Numbered from the stretch's first letter, positions 1 to 7,623 are shown. The stretch is 43,546 nt of DNA from Acidimicrobiia bacterium (GCA_016871255.1 VFZH01000015.1:1-43546), one strand, 5' to 3'. The notes: generated by a model not told the origin, from the sequence alone. Numbers and translations: made by a program.

Positions 1-16
1 GCGGCACGCCTGCGAC

Positions 17-1357
17 TCAGTGCGTCCGGTCCGGCCCGCCGGTCGGCGGGCGTCGCGGGCGGCGCCGGCGGCGTCGATGCCGGGCGGGTCGTTCGGAGGG
101 CCGAGGCGCCGCTTCCGTGCGCGGCTCGTACGTGCCCGCCGCCTCGACGAACCCGCGCCAGTGCTCCACCGTCTCTGGCGACTGGCCGTGGATCTCGAGC
201 CAGGTCAGCGCCTCCTGGAACGGCCCGCGGTGCATGAGGGCCCGCCGCGCGCGTGGTGACAACTGCGGATCGAGCAGCCGCCGCTGCAGGCCGAGAATCT
301 GCCGGAGCCGGTCCACGTCCCGTCGCGCCAGCGGCAGCAGTCCCAGCGTCGGCGCGGGCGGACGGTCGCCACGGTCCGGCACGTGTGGTCTGGGTTGCAG
401 CGCCTCGTGCCCCAGCGGCTGCAGCAGCGTGCCCAGGAGAAGCGGGTTCGTCAGCGTGTCGGGCGCGCGGTCGAACGGACGCCGGTACGCGTCGAGCGCC
501 GCGAGCGCGCGCCAGAGCGCCGGTCCCGCCGCAGCCTGCAGCCCCTCGGCCATCGGCTCGAGCAGTCCTCGCTCGGCGAGCATGCGGAAGGCGCGTTCGG
601 CGCGCCCGCAGCGCAGCAGCTTGTACAGCTCCTCCATGAGCCGCGGCGGCGCGCTCCGCGCAATCTCGGCCCGATGGATCGCGATCGCTTCGTCGATCGG
701 CGGGTCGATCGAGAAGTCGAGCCGGGCCGCCATCGCCACGGCCCTGATCATCCGAACCGGATCCTCGCAGAAGCGCTCCCCGGGGTCGCCGATCGATCGC
801 ACGACGCGCGCATCGAGGTCCTGCAGCCCGCCGGTGTAGTCGATGATCGAGAAGTCGGCGATGTTGTAGAAGAGCGCGTTGATCGTGAAGTCGCGACGGA
901 ACGCGTCCTCTTCGGGCGTGCCGAACGTGTTGTCCCGGTGCACCAGGCGATCCGGGTGCGCCTCGTCCCTCCCGCTCTCGCCATCCGGCGCCGCTGCCTC
1001 CGCGGCCTGGGCGGCCGCCTCCTCGGCCGAGACGATGCGCCGGAAGGTGGCGACCTCGATCACCTTGGTGCCGAAGCGGACGTGCGCCAGCCGGAATCGC
1101 CTGCCGATGATCCAGCAGTTGCGAAACAGCTTCTTCACTTGATACGGGTGCGCGCTCGTGCCAACGTCGAAGTCCTTGGGATGCCGTCCGAGCAGGAGGT
1201 CGCGCACGCTGCCACCCACCAGGTAGGCGGTGTGCGCGTGCTGGTGCAGCCGGTAGAGCACCTTCAGCGCGTCGGGATCGATCTGCGAGCGCGAGATCGG
1301 ATGATCTCCGCGGGGCAGTATGACGGGCGTTCCTCTCGAAGGAGCGGTGTCTGCCAA
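17..1357 (-). CDS. pcnB: Poly(A) polymerase I
   Basis: A class II nucleotidyltransferase that adds 3' poly(A) tails to RNA and so promotes its decay. The head domain carries GGSVRDLLLG followed by KDFDVGT (about residues 48-66), the metal-binding GS/DxD region. IIGRRFRLAHV (about 84-94) separates bacterial poly(A) polymerases from CCA-adding enzymes. RRDFTINALFYN and EDPVRMIRA are the next conserved blocks. The C-terminus is a very basic arginine-rich tail, plausibly RNA-binding. Length (446 aa) is close to E. coli PcnB. The start is TTG at 1357; I see no good Shine-Dalgarno sequence, but an extended -10 element lies about 36 nt upstream. The gene is divergent from the TPR-like gene at 1435. 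Family assignment is secure; poly(A) rather than CCA activity is inferred from the GRRFRL motif. Confidence 0.93.
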   Translation of the reverse strand: MADTAPSRGTPVILPRGDHPISRSQIDPDALKVLYRLHQHAHTAYLVGGSVRDLLLGRHPKDFDVGTSAHPYQVKKLFRNCWIIGRRFRLAHVRFGTKVIEVATFRRIVSAEEAAAQAAEAAAPDGESGRDEAHPDRLVHRDNTFGTPEEDAFRRDFTINALFYNIADFSIIDYTGGLQDLDARVVRSIGDPGERFCEDPVRMIRAVAMAARLDFSIDPPIDEAIAIHRAEIARSAPPRLMEELYKLLRCGRAERAFRMLAERGLLEPMAEGLQAAAGPALWRALAALDAYRRPFDRAPDTLTNPLLLGTLLQPLGHEALQPRPHVPDRGDRPPAPTLGLLPLARRDVDRLRQILGLQRRLLDPQLSPRARRALMHRGPFQEALTWLEIHGQSPETVEHWRGFVEAAGTYEPRTEAAPRPSERPARHRRRRRRPRRPPTGGPDRTH

Positions 1358-1369
1358 GTGGGATGCGGG

Positions 1370-1398
1370 TTGACAGGATGCGATCGCGTGGCCATTGT
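1370..1398 (+). promoter_or_regulatory. Candidate promoter for the TPR-like gene
   Basis: A perfect TTGACA (1370-1375) is followed after 17 nt by CATTGT (1393-1398), a poor -10. It overlaps the -10 of the divergent pcnB promoter. Its position argues that translation starts at 1435 and not at the upstream in-frame start at 1363. Confidence 0.35.
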
Positions 1399-1402
1399 AG
1401 CA
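1394..1402 (-). promoter_or_regulatory. Extended -10 promoter for pcnB
   Basis: Read on the minus strand this is TGCTACAAT, an extended -10 element (TGn plus five of six TATAAT positions). No convincing -35 lies 17 nt upstream, which is typical for extended -10 promoters. It predicts a start near 1387 and a leader of about 30 nt before the TTG start of pcnB. Confidence 0.5.
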
Positions 1403-1434
1403 AAGGCGCCGGCGAGGGGCTGAACCAACTCTGT

Positions 1435-2253
1435 ATGTTTCAACGACTTAGGGCCCTTAGGACGGTCAGAATCCTGCTGGGCCTGCTCCTCGTCGCAGTG
1501 GGGACGGCGGAGGGGCAGGCGCAGTCGGCGCTGGCACGCGCGAAAGAGGCTTACAACGCCGCGCAGTACGACGTGGCGATCGCAGCGGCTGCCGAGGCCC
1601 GGCAGGATCCCCGGGTCGCCGATGTCGCTGCCGTCGTGCTGGCCAGGGCCTACGTGGAGCGGCGGCGGGCCGGTGGCGTCGTCGAGGACATCGCGGCGGC
1701 GCGCGAGGCGCTGCGCGGCGTGGTCCCGGCCCGGTTGCAGCCCAGGGATCGCGTCGACTGGATGGTGGCCGTCGGGCAGACGCTGTACGCGGCGGGCATG
1801 CCCGGGGCCGCGGCCGAGGTCTTCGACTCTGCCTGGGCGAGCGCGCCGATGCTGACCGCGGATGAACGTGCGCAGCTCCTGGACTGGTGGGCGAGTGCGC
1901 TGGCCGAGTCTGCCGAACAGCAGGAGACGGCCGGACGCGTGGATGCGTTCGTCCGGATCGGCCTCAGGGTCGAGGCGGCGCTCGGCGACGATCCGGCGAG
2001 CGGGCCGGCGAACTACTGGCTGGCCGCGGCGCTGCGCGGCGTGGGCGATCTCGACCGCGCATGGGCGGCGGCCATCGCGGGCTGGATCCGCGTGGCCGGT
2101 GACCCGGTCGCGGCCATTGTCCGGCCCCAGCTCGATCGCCTCGTGGTCGACGCGCTGATCCCCGAACGCGCGCAGCGGCGCCCGGCCGCCGATCGCGCCG
2201 ACGCCGAAACGGCCCTCAGGAGCGAGTGGAGCACGATCACGAGCGGGTGGTAG
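1435..2253 (+). CDS. Exported TPR-like protein of unknown function
   Basis: A 272-residue alanine-rich, mostly helical protein. The N-terminus has a basic start and a hydrophobic stretch ending in a plausible signal peptidase site (ILLGLLLVAVGTAEGQAQS), so it is probably exported. ALARAKEAYNAAQYDVAIAA just after it looks like one tetratricopeptide-type helix pair, and helix pairs continue to the C-terminus without clear catalytic residues. I chose ATG 1435 over the in-frame start at 1363 because the hydrophobic segment then sits at the N-terminus and because a candidate promoter lies between the two. The gene is divergent from pcnB and convergent with polA. A scaffold or lipid-free periplasmic adaptor is possible, but the sequence does not show a function. 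Confidence 0.7.
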   Translation: MFQRLRALRTVRILLGLLLVAVGTAEGQAQSALARAKEAYNAAQYDVAIAAAAEARQDPRVADVAAVVLARAYVERRRAGGVVEDIAAAREALRGVVPARLQPRDRVDWMVAVGQTLYAAGMPGAAAEVFDSAWASAPMLTADERAQLLDWWASALAESAEQQETAGRVDAFVRIGLRVEAALGDDPASGPANYWLAAALRGVGDLDRAWAAAIAGWIRVAGDPVAAIVRPQLDRLVVDALIPERAQRRPAADRADAETALRSEWSTITSGW

Positions 2254-2317
2254 GGACGCACGAGGCGCCGGTGGGATACGAATCCCTCGTCGCGCGGTCG
2301 TCAGTGCGCGGGTGACC

Positions 2318-5062
2318 CTACGGTTTCGCTGTCTTCCAGTTTTCCCCGATCCCGACAGCCACCGTCAGCGGGACTGCCAGCGTCGCGGCGCCTTCCATGC
2401 GCTGGCGGACGACCGCCGCGGCCTCGTCCGCTTCCGCACGCGGCGACTCGAACAGGAGCTCGTCGTGGACGGTCAGGATCATGCGCGTCTTCATGGCGCG
2501 GGCGCGGAGCGCGTGGTGCAGATCGATCATCGCGCGCTTGAGGATGTCGGCCGCCGTCCCCTGGATCGGCATGTTCACCGTTTCGCGCTCCGCCTGCGCG
2601 CGCACCTGGAAGTTGCGGCTCGTCAGGTTGGGGACGAGACGCCGGCGGCCGGCCAGCGTCGTGACCACGCCGGTGCGCCGGGCGTCCTCCAGCGTCCGGT
2701 CGATGTACGCGCGCACGCGCGGGAAGCCGGCGAAGTAGGCGTCGATGAACGCCTGCGCGGCCTCCTTGGTGACGCTGATGTCGCGCGCGAGCGTGAAGGC
2801 GGTCTTGCCGTACAGGAGCGCGTAGTTGACCATCTTCGCCCGCCGCCGCAGCTCGTGCGGGTCGATGCCGCTGTCCCCGCCGAAGATGGTCGCGGCGGTC
2901 CGGTCGTGGATGTCGGCGCCGGATCGGAACGCCTCGATCAGCGTCTCGTCGCCCGACAGGTGCGCCAGCACGCGCAGCTCGATCTGCGAGTAGTCGGCGG
3001 AGATCAGCACGTGGTCCGGGTCGGCGATGAAGGCGCGGCGGATCTCGCGTCCGAGCTCCGTGCGGATCGGGATGTTCTGCAGGTTGGGATCGGAGCTGCT
3101 GAGCCGTCCCGTGGCGGCCACCGCCTGGTTGAACGAGGTGTGCAGCCGGCCGGTCTCGGGGTTCACCAGCAGGGGCAGCGCATCGACGTAGGTGCTCTTC
3201 AGCTTCTGCAGCCCGCGCCAGTCCAGCACGAGCCGCGGCAGCTCGTGCGTCAGCGCCAGCTCTTCGAGCACCTCCACGGCGGTCGATGCCGACTTCGTCT
3301 TGCCGGTCTTCTTCAGCGCGGGCAGTTGCAGTTTCTCGAACAGGATCTCGCCGAGCTGCTTCGGCGAGTTCACGTTGAACTCGCCGCCGGCCATCTCGTA
3401 GATGCGAGCCGTCAGCGACGCCAGCTCGGACTCCAGATGGCGGGAGTGACCGGCCAGGAGCGCCGCGTCGATCCGCACGCCGGCCCGCTCGATGTCGGCG
3501 AGCACCGGCACCAGCGGCAGTTCGAGGTCGCGAAACACCGGCTCGAGACCGGCCTCGGCCAGTCGTGGGCCGAGGACGCCCGAGAGCTGTCCGGCCAGGT
3601 CCGCGCGCTCGCATGCGTAGCTCCGCACCGCTTCCGGGTCGAGACGGGACAACGGCTCGGCCTTCGCCCCGCGGCCCCGCACGTCGTCCAGCGAACGCGC
3701 CTGGTACGACAGGTGCTCGCTCGCGGTGACCGCGAGGTCGTGGCCGGAACGCGTGGCGTCCAGCAGGTAGCTCGCCAGCATCGTGTCGAACTGGAGCCCC
3801 CCAAGTGTCACGCCGTGACGGGCCAGCAGCACGGTGTCGAACTTCAGGTCGTGCCCCGTCTTCCGCACCTGCGCGCCCTCCAGGAGCGGTCGCACGCGGG
3901 CGAGCACGGCCGCGGCGTCCAGCTGCTCCGGGCGATCGGCCGTGTCCAGCAGGCCCCCCGACGCCGCTGCGCCGTCGTGGCCGACGGGGACGTAGCGCGC
4001 CTGGCGAGCCGCGGTCGAGAACGCGAAGCCGAGGAGGCGGCTCCGCACGGGCGCATCGTCGTCTGCGATGACGCGCATCGCCACGGATCCCGCGGCCTCC
4101 ATCTGCGCCACCAGCGCGTCGAGCGCCTCGGTGGTGCAGATGAGCGCGTAATCGGTCTCGATGCTCTCGGCCGTGGCCGGCGGTGGCGCGTAGTGGGGCA
4201 GCAGCCCCCGGAAGTCGAGCCGGGTGAAGAGGTCGTGGCAGCGCTCGCGATCGGGGCCCCGGTAGCGCAGCGAGTCGAGGTCGACGTCGATCGCCACGTC
4301 GGTCCGGATGGTCACCAGCTCGCGGCTCCTGAGCGCCTGCTCGCGGTTCGCCAGCAGCGCATCGCGGTACTTCTTCTGCGGAATCGAGTCGGCCTGCGCG
4401 AGCAGGGCATCGAGGCTGCCGTGCGCCGTGATCAGGTCGATGGCGCCCGTGCGGCCGACGCCGGGCACACCGGCGACGTTGTCGCTCGTGTCGCCGAGCA
4501 GCGCGAGCACATCCACCACCTGCTCTGGTGCCACGCCGAACTTCGCCGCGACGCCAGCCTCGTCGTACCAGGTGCCGTCTTCCCGCGGATCGAACACGCG
4601 AACGCCGGGGCGCACCAGCTGGAAGAAGTCCTTGTCGATCGACACGATCGCCACATCCAGCCCCGCGGTCGTGGCCTTCGCCGTGACCGTGCCGATGACG
4701 TCGTCGGCCTCGTAGCCCTGCGCGGTGAGGATCGGGACGCCCATCGCCTGGCAGGCCTCGTGGACCCACTCGATCTGCTCGACCAGGTCGTCCGGCATCG
4801 CCGCGCGGTTGGCCTTGTAGTCGGCGGCGATGGCGTCACGGAAGGTCGGGCCGCGCAGGTCGAACGACGCCGCCAGGTATGCGGGCTCGTGATCGGCGAC
4901 CAGCTTCCGCAACATCGTCACGAAGACGTACACCGCGTGTGTCGCGTGCCCCTCCTGGTTGGTCAGGCCGCGTCCGCGGAAGGCGTGGTACGCGCGGTAC
5001 ATCTGCGAGCTGCCGTCGATGAGGAAGAGCGCAGGGGCGGGCACGGCCCGAGGATATAACAT
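2318..5062 (-). CDS. polA: DNA polymerase I with degenerate proofreading site
   Basis: Repair polymerase that fills gaps and removes RNA primers. Numbered from the ATG at 5062, the 5'-3' exonuclease domain is about 8-295 (FLIDGSSQMYRAYHA, GYEADD, LLGDTSDNVAGVPGVG). The 3'-5' exonuclease-like domain is about 310-505 and the polymerase domain about 510-914 (SADYSQIELR with D690, KMVNYALLYG, TVHDELLFE with D867). In the exonuclease-like domain the DTE pair is absent (AMRVIADDD at 328-336) and the site matching E. coli D501 is R486; only D409 (KFDTVL) remains. The residue matching E. coli F762 is Y747. A GTG at 5044 (VPAPALFLIDG) is probably the true start: it lies 8 nt after a -10 element, and polA proteins usually begin a few residues before LFLIDG. 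Convergent with the TPR-like gene, divergent from the lipoprotein gene. Confidence 0.97.
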   Translation of the reverse strand: MLYPRAVPAPALFLIDGSSQMYRAYHAFRGRGLTNQEGHATHAVYVFVTMLRKLVADHEPAYLAASFDLRGPTFRDAIAADYKANRAAMPDDLVEQIEWVHEACQAMGVPILTAQGYEADDVIGTVTAKATTAGLDVAIVSIDKDFFQLVRPGVRVFDPREDGTWYDEAGVAAKFGVAPEQVVDVLALLGDTSDNVAGVPGVGRTGAIDLITAHGSLDALLAQADSIPQKKYRDALLANREQALRSRELVTIRTDVAIDVDLDSLRYRGPDRERCHDLFTRLDFRGLLPHYAPPPATAESIETDYALICTTEALDALVAQMEAAGSVAMRVIADDDAPVRSRLLGFAFSTAARQARYVPVGHDGAAASGGLLDTADRPEQLDAAAVLARVRPLLEGAQVRKTGHDLKFDTVLLARHGVTLGGLQFDTMLASYLLDATRSGHDLAVTASEHLSYQARSLDDVRGRGAKAEPLSRLDPEAVRSYACERADLAGQLSGVLGPRLAEAGLEPVFRDLELPLVPVLADIERAGVRIDAALLAGHSRHLESELASLTARIYEMAGGEFNVNSPKQLGEILFEKLQLPALKKTGKTKSASTAVEVLEELALTHELPRLVLDWRGLQKLKSTYVDALPLLVNPETGRLHTSFNQAVAATGRLSSSDPNLQNIPIRTELGREIRRAFIADPDHVLISADYSQIELRVLAHLSGDETLIEAFRSGADIHDRTAATIFGGDSGIDPHELRRRAKMVNYALLYGKTAFTLARDISVTKEAAQAFIDAYFAGFPRVRAYIDRTLEDARRTGVVTTLAGRRRLVPNLTSRNFQVRAQAERETVNMPIQGTAADILKRAMIDLHHALRARAMKTRMILTVHDELLFESPRAEADEAAAVVRQRMEGAATLAVPLTVAVGIGENWKTAKP
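5053..5060. promoter_or_regulatory. Shared symmetric -10 between polA and the lipoprotein gene
   Basis: GATATAAC reads as TATAAC on the plus strand (5055-5060) and as TATATC on the minus strand (5058-5053). The lipoprotein start codon (TTG 5068 or GTG 5071) is 7-10 nt after the plus-strand hexamer, and the polA GTG at 5044 is 8 nt after the minus-strand hexamer. Both mRNAs would therefore be leaderless. No Shine-Dalgarno sequence precedes either start. Confidence 0.45.
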
Positions 5063-5067
5063 GGGCG

Positions 5068-5814
5068 TTGGTGCCCCGGGAGGCCAGGAATCGTCGGTGG
5101 ATCGTTCCCGCGGCCGTTGCCGCGCTGGCGCTCCTGGCCGCGGGGTGCAGCAGCGGCGGCCTCGCGCGCGAGTACGAATACGAAGAGAACCTGTACCTGG
5201 ATCTGGACGGGAGCGCCACGCTCTACGTGAGCGCCTCGGTGCCCGCGCTGGCCGCGCTGCGGGGGCTCGATCTCGACGTCGATCCGCGTGCCCGGTTCGA
5301 CGCGGATGCGATACGCGCGCTGTACGAGGGACCGGGCGTGGACGTCGCCGCCCTCAGCACCTCGCGGCGGGACAGCCGCCGGTTCGTCCACCTGCAGCTC
5401 GACGCCGACAACCTGTCGTCACTGACCGCCCTGGCGCCGCTGTCCTGGTCCTGGTACGGCTTCGAGCGCGAAGGCGAGCTGTTCGCGTTCCGCCAGGTCG
5501 TCGGCGCCGCTGCCTCACGGCCGGTCGGCGACGTCGGCTGGACCGGTGAGGAGCTGGTGGCCTTCCGCCTGCACCTGCCCAGCCGCATCGAGTCCCACCA
5601 CGCGCCCGACGGCGTGGAGCGGGGGAACATCCTCACGTGGGAGCAGAGGCTCTCGGACCGTCTCCGCAGCGCGCCGCTGGAACTGCAGGCCCGCATCGAG
5701 GCCGAGTCGATCCTGGTCAACACGCTGGTCCTGTTCGGATCGACGGTCGTGGCGGCGCTCATGGCGCTCGCGACGATCGTCTGGTGGATCGCCCGGCCGT
5801 CGAGGGCCGGCTGA
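5068..5814 (+). CDS. Lipoprotein with C-terminal membrane helix
   Basis: A 248-residue protein with a lipoprotein signal: basic N-terminus, hydrophobic VPAAVAALALL and the lipobox LAAGC. The body is a beta-rich domain (YEENLYLDLDGSATLYVSAS at the start), then a single C-terminal transmembrane helix (about residues 218-240) and a short basic tail. Lipid anchor plus C-terminal helix would hold the domain at the outer face of the inner membrane. The overall plan (lipobox, LDG-type beta domain, C-terminal helix) is reminiscent of LppM-like proteins, but I cannot confirm this. Start is TTG 5068 or GTG 5071, directly behind a -10 element. The function is unknown. Confidence 0.75.
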   Translation: MVPREARNRRWIVPAAVAALALLAAGCSSGGLAREYEYEENLYLDLDGSATLYVSASVPALAALRGLDLDVDPRARFDADAIRALYEGPGVDVAALSTSRRDSRRFVHLQLDADNLSSLTALAPLSWSWYGFEREGELFAFRQVVGAAASRPVGDVGWTGEELVAFRLHLPSRIESHHAPDGVERGNILTWEQRLSDRLRSAPLELQARIEAESILVNTLVLFGSTVVAALMALATIVWWIARPSRAG

Positions 5815-5816
5815 CC

Positions 5817-5883
5817 TCCTTCGCCAAGGCTCCGGCGAATCTGCCGAAGCGTGAGCGGAGGCGGAAGCCGGCCCCCACGGGCG
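5817..5883 (+). repeat. Dispersed intergenic repeat, copy A
   Basis: Contains CGCCAAGGCTCCGGCG (5822-5837), which differs at one base from 7671-7686, and GGCGGAAGCCGGCC, matching the second block of copies B, C and D. It fills the gap between the convergent lipoprotein and BON genes. No T-run, so it is not a classical terminator. Confidence 0.6.
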
Positions 5884-5897
5884 CCCCTTCGCAGCCG

Positions 5898-6437
5898 TCA
5901 GAGCTTTTCGAGCTCGCGCTGCGCTTCGTCGCGCGTCTTCAGATCGTTCGTGACACCGAAGGTCTGGAACTGCCGCGCCACCATGTGCGCGATCTGCCGG
6001 TCGGCGTCGTTGTTCACCACGCCGTTCAGCGTGACGCGTCCGTGTTCGACGACGACGTGGATCGACGGGTAGGAGCCGATCCCGTACATCGCGAGCGACG
6101 GGTGGGCGTAGAGCGCGCGTGCGATGCCGAACCGCAGCGTGTCATCGAACTGCGAGACGGGCAGCGCCTCCAGTTCGTTGCGCACGGCGGTCACGCCGGC
6201 CACGCGCGCCACGCGCTTCGCGATCTCCGCGGCCTTGAACGGCAGCGTGACCCTTCCGGTCAGCGTGACGACGCCGTCGTCTACGTCGGCCTGCACGCTG
6301 TCGAAGATCGTGAAGTAGTGGTAGCGAGCGACCTGCATTGACACGTCGCGGAAGATATCGAGGTCGGTGCGGTCGGCCGCGACTGCCGACGAGGCAACCG
6401 CGAAGGTCAGGGCGAGCGACAATGCGAGTGTCTTCAT
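5898..6437 (-). CDS. Periplasmic protein with two BON domains
   Basis: A 179-residue exported protein. The signal peptide is MKTLALSLALTFAVASSAVA with cleavage after AVA. Two BON domains follow, about residues 22-92 and 95-168. Each has the typical helix then a VxxGxVTLxG strand motif (DDGVVTLTGRV, EHGRVTLNGVV). BON domains bind phospholipid membranes or other envelope polymers; OsmY of E. coli has the same two-domain plan. The start is ATG 6437 because GGAGGAA lies just upstream and the signal peptide begins there; the longer open frame upstream is not needed. Likely role: envelope maintenance or stress, by family. Confidence 0.88.
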   Translation of the reverse strand: MKTLALSLALTFAVASSAVAADRTDLDIFRDVSMQVARYHYFTIFDSVQADVDDGVVTLTGRVTLPFKAAEIAKRVARVAGVTAVRNELEALPVSQFDDTLRFGIARALYAHPSLAMYGIGSYPSIHVVVEHGRVTLNGVVNNDADRQIAHMVARQFQTFGVTNDLKTRDEAQRELEKL

Positions 6438-6587
6438 GGCTTCCTCCATGCGACCGGGCGGAGCGCCGCGAGCGGTCGCGCTGCAGGAGGTGTGTTCAAG
6501 GACGATGCCAGCGTCAGCCCGCGCCAACTCCTTGAGCGCAGAAGACATCGAGCCCGCTGCGTACACAGGTGTCACCGGCAAGGGACT

Positions 6588-6703
6588 GTCGGCCAGCTGG
6601 AGTTGGCCGCTACGAGTGTCACCGCGGGCCGCTCCCGGCGTCACCGCTGGACGACGTTCCGCCGGAGCCTCCGGCGAAGGTGGAAGCTGGTCGTAACGAG
6701 CGC
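6588..6703 (+). repeat. Dispersed intergenic repeat, copy B (degenerate, two half-copies)
   Basis: 6591-6618 contains GGAGTTGGCCGCTACGAGTG. 6671-6702 contains a block that matches 7704-7732 at about 24 of 28 positions (CGAAGG.GGAAGCTGG.CG..ACGAGCG). Together with the palindrome that follows, it explains most of the 430-nt gap between the BON and ZIP genes; 6438-6587 shows nothing else I recognise. Confidence 0.55.
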
Positions 6704-6708
6704 CGTGT

Positions 6709-6873
6709 CTAGTGCAGCGCAGGCGAGATCGCATCAATCCTCGCGGCCGAGGCAGGCGCATCCGCGACGTTGGCGCTCCTCGCAATACAGGCGGTATTCC
6801 TCGTCGCGCCGCCTGGCGGCTGCACCCGCCTCGACCGCGATCCCTTGACGCCATCTCGCCTGCGCTGCACTAG
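6709..6873. repeat. 165-bp imperfect palindrome with CTAG ends
   Basis: The outer 21 bp are a perfect inverted repeat (6709-6729 against 6853-6873, starting CTAGTGCAGCGC). The symmetry continues inward with a few mismatches to the centre at 6791, where AATAC (6784-6788) and GTATT (6794-6798) flank a 5-nt loop. The element begins and ends with CTAG, and the TAG stop of the ZIP gene (6872-6870) lies in its right end. It would form one very long hairpin in RNA. Possible identities are a MITE-like or REP-like palindromic element, or a structured 3' untranslated region. Confidence 0.8.
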
Positions 6874-7598
6874 AGGAGGAGCACCGTCGCGATGCCGAGG
6901 CCGACCAGCGCGATCTGGCGGAACGAGCTGGCGTCGGGGCGCGCGCGGTGCAGCCCGGGGATGAGGTCGGCCATCGCCACGTACAGGAAGCTGGCGGCGG
7001 CGACGGCGAGCGAGTAGGGGACCACCCGGGGCACGGCATCCAGCGCCACCACGGCGAGGACGGCGCCCGCCGTACCGGCCAACGCCGACATGGCGTTCAG
7101 CAGCAGCGCCCGTCGCCGCGAGTAGCCGGCATGGAGGAGGATGGCGAAGTCGCCCACCTCCTGCGGGATCTCGTGCGCCGCCACCGCGACCGCCGTGCTC
7201 ACGCCGAGCGGGATCGACGTCATCACGGCCGCGCCGATGATGGCGCCGTCCACGAAGTTGTGAAAGGCGTCGCCGACCAGCACGAGCGGGGCCGCGTTCT
7301 CGTGGACCTCGCAGTCGTGCGTGTGGCAGTGACGCCAGATCACCAGCTTCTCGAGGACGAAGAAGAAGAGGATGCCGCCGAGCAGCGTGCCGAACACCTG
7401 CACGGGCGGCAGCGATTCGATGGCATCGGGCAGCATGGCCAGCAGCGCGACGCCGAGCATGGCGCCGATCGCGTAGCTGACCAGCCAGGGGATCAGCCGC
7501 GTGCGGGCTGGATCGCCCAGCAGCAGCAGGCTGGCGGCCACCAGCAGTCCTCCCAGGCCACCGAGGAGGCTCAGGCCGATGGCGGCGGCGAGCAACAC
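6870..7598 (-). CDS. ZIP-family metal transporter
   Basis: A 242-residue membrane protein with about eight hydrophobic segments, the standard size for bacterial ZIP permeases that import zinc, iron or other divalent metals. The metal-binding sites of helices IV and V are intact: HNFVDG (about 129-134) and HEIPQEVGDF (about 158-167). A histidine-containing loop (RHCHTHDCEVHE, about 88-99) between helices III and IV may bind metal. The GTG start at 7598 lies 7 nt behind an extended -10 element, so the mRNA is probably leaderless. The stop codon sits inside the 165-bp palindrome. No adjacent Fur- or Zur-like gene or clear operator is visible; substrate cannot be told from sequence. Confidence 0.9.
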   Translation of the reverse strand: MLLAAAIGLSLLGGLGGLLVAASLLLLGDPARTRLIPWLVSYAIGAMLGVALLAMLPDAIESLPPVQVFGTLLGGILFFFVLEKLVIWRHCHTHDCEVHENAAPLVLVGDAFHNFVDGAIIGAAVMTSIPLGVSTAVAVAAHEIPQEVGDFAILLHAGYSRRRALLLNAMSALAGTAGAVLAVVALDAVPRVVPYSLAVAAASFLYVAMADLIPGLHRARPDASSFRQIALVGLGIATVLLL

Positions 7599-7605
7599 GC
7601 CAGCG

Positions 7606-7614
7606 ATGATAGCA
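7606..7614 (-). promoter_or_regulatory. Extended -10 promoter for the ZIP gene
   Basis: Minus strand TGCTATCAT: TGn plus TATCAT. Its 3' end is 7 nt before the GTG start at 7598, predicting a leaderless transcript. Confidence 0.45.
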
Positions 7615-7623
7615 GCCCACCTG

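Noticed and set aside
2312-5059. A 915-codon open frame antisense to polA
   Set aside because: It mirrors polA almost end to end, has no recognisable domain, and such antisense frames are expected where third codon positions are GC-rich.
6709-6873. The palindrome as a rho-independent terminator of the ZIP gene
   Set aside because: Stem far too long and no T-run at its 3' end; treated as a palindromic element or structured UTR.
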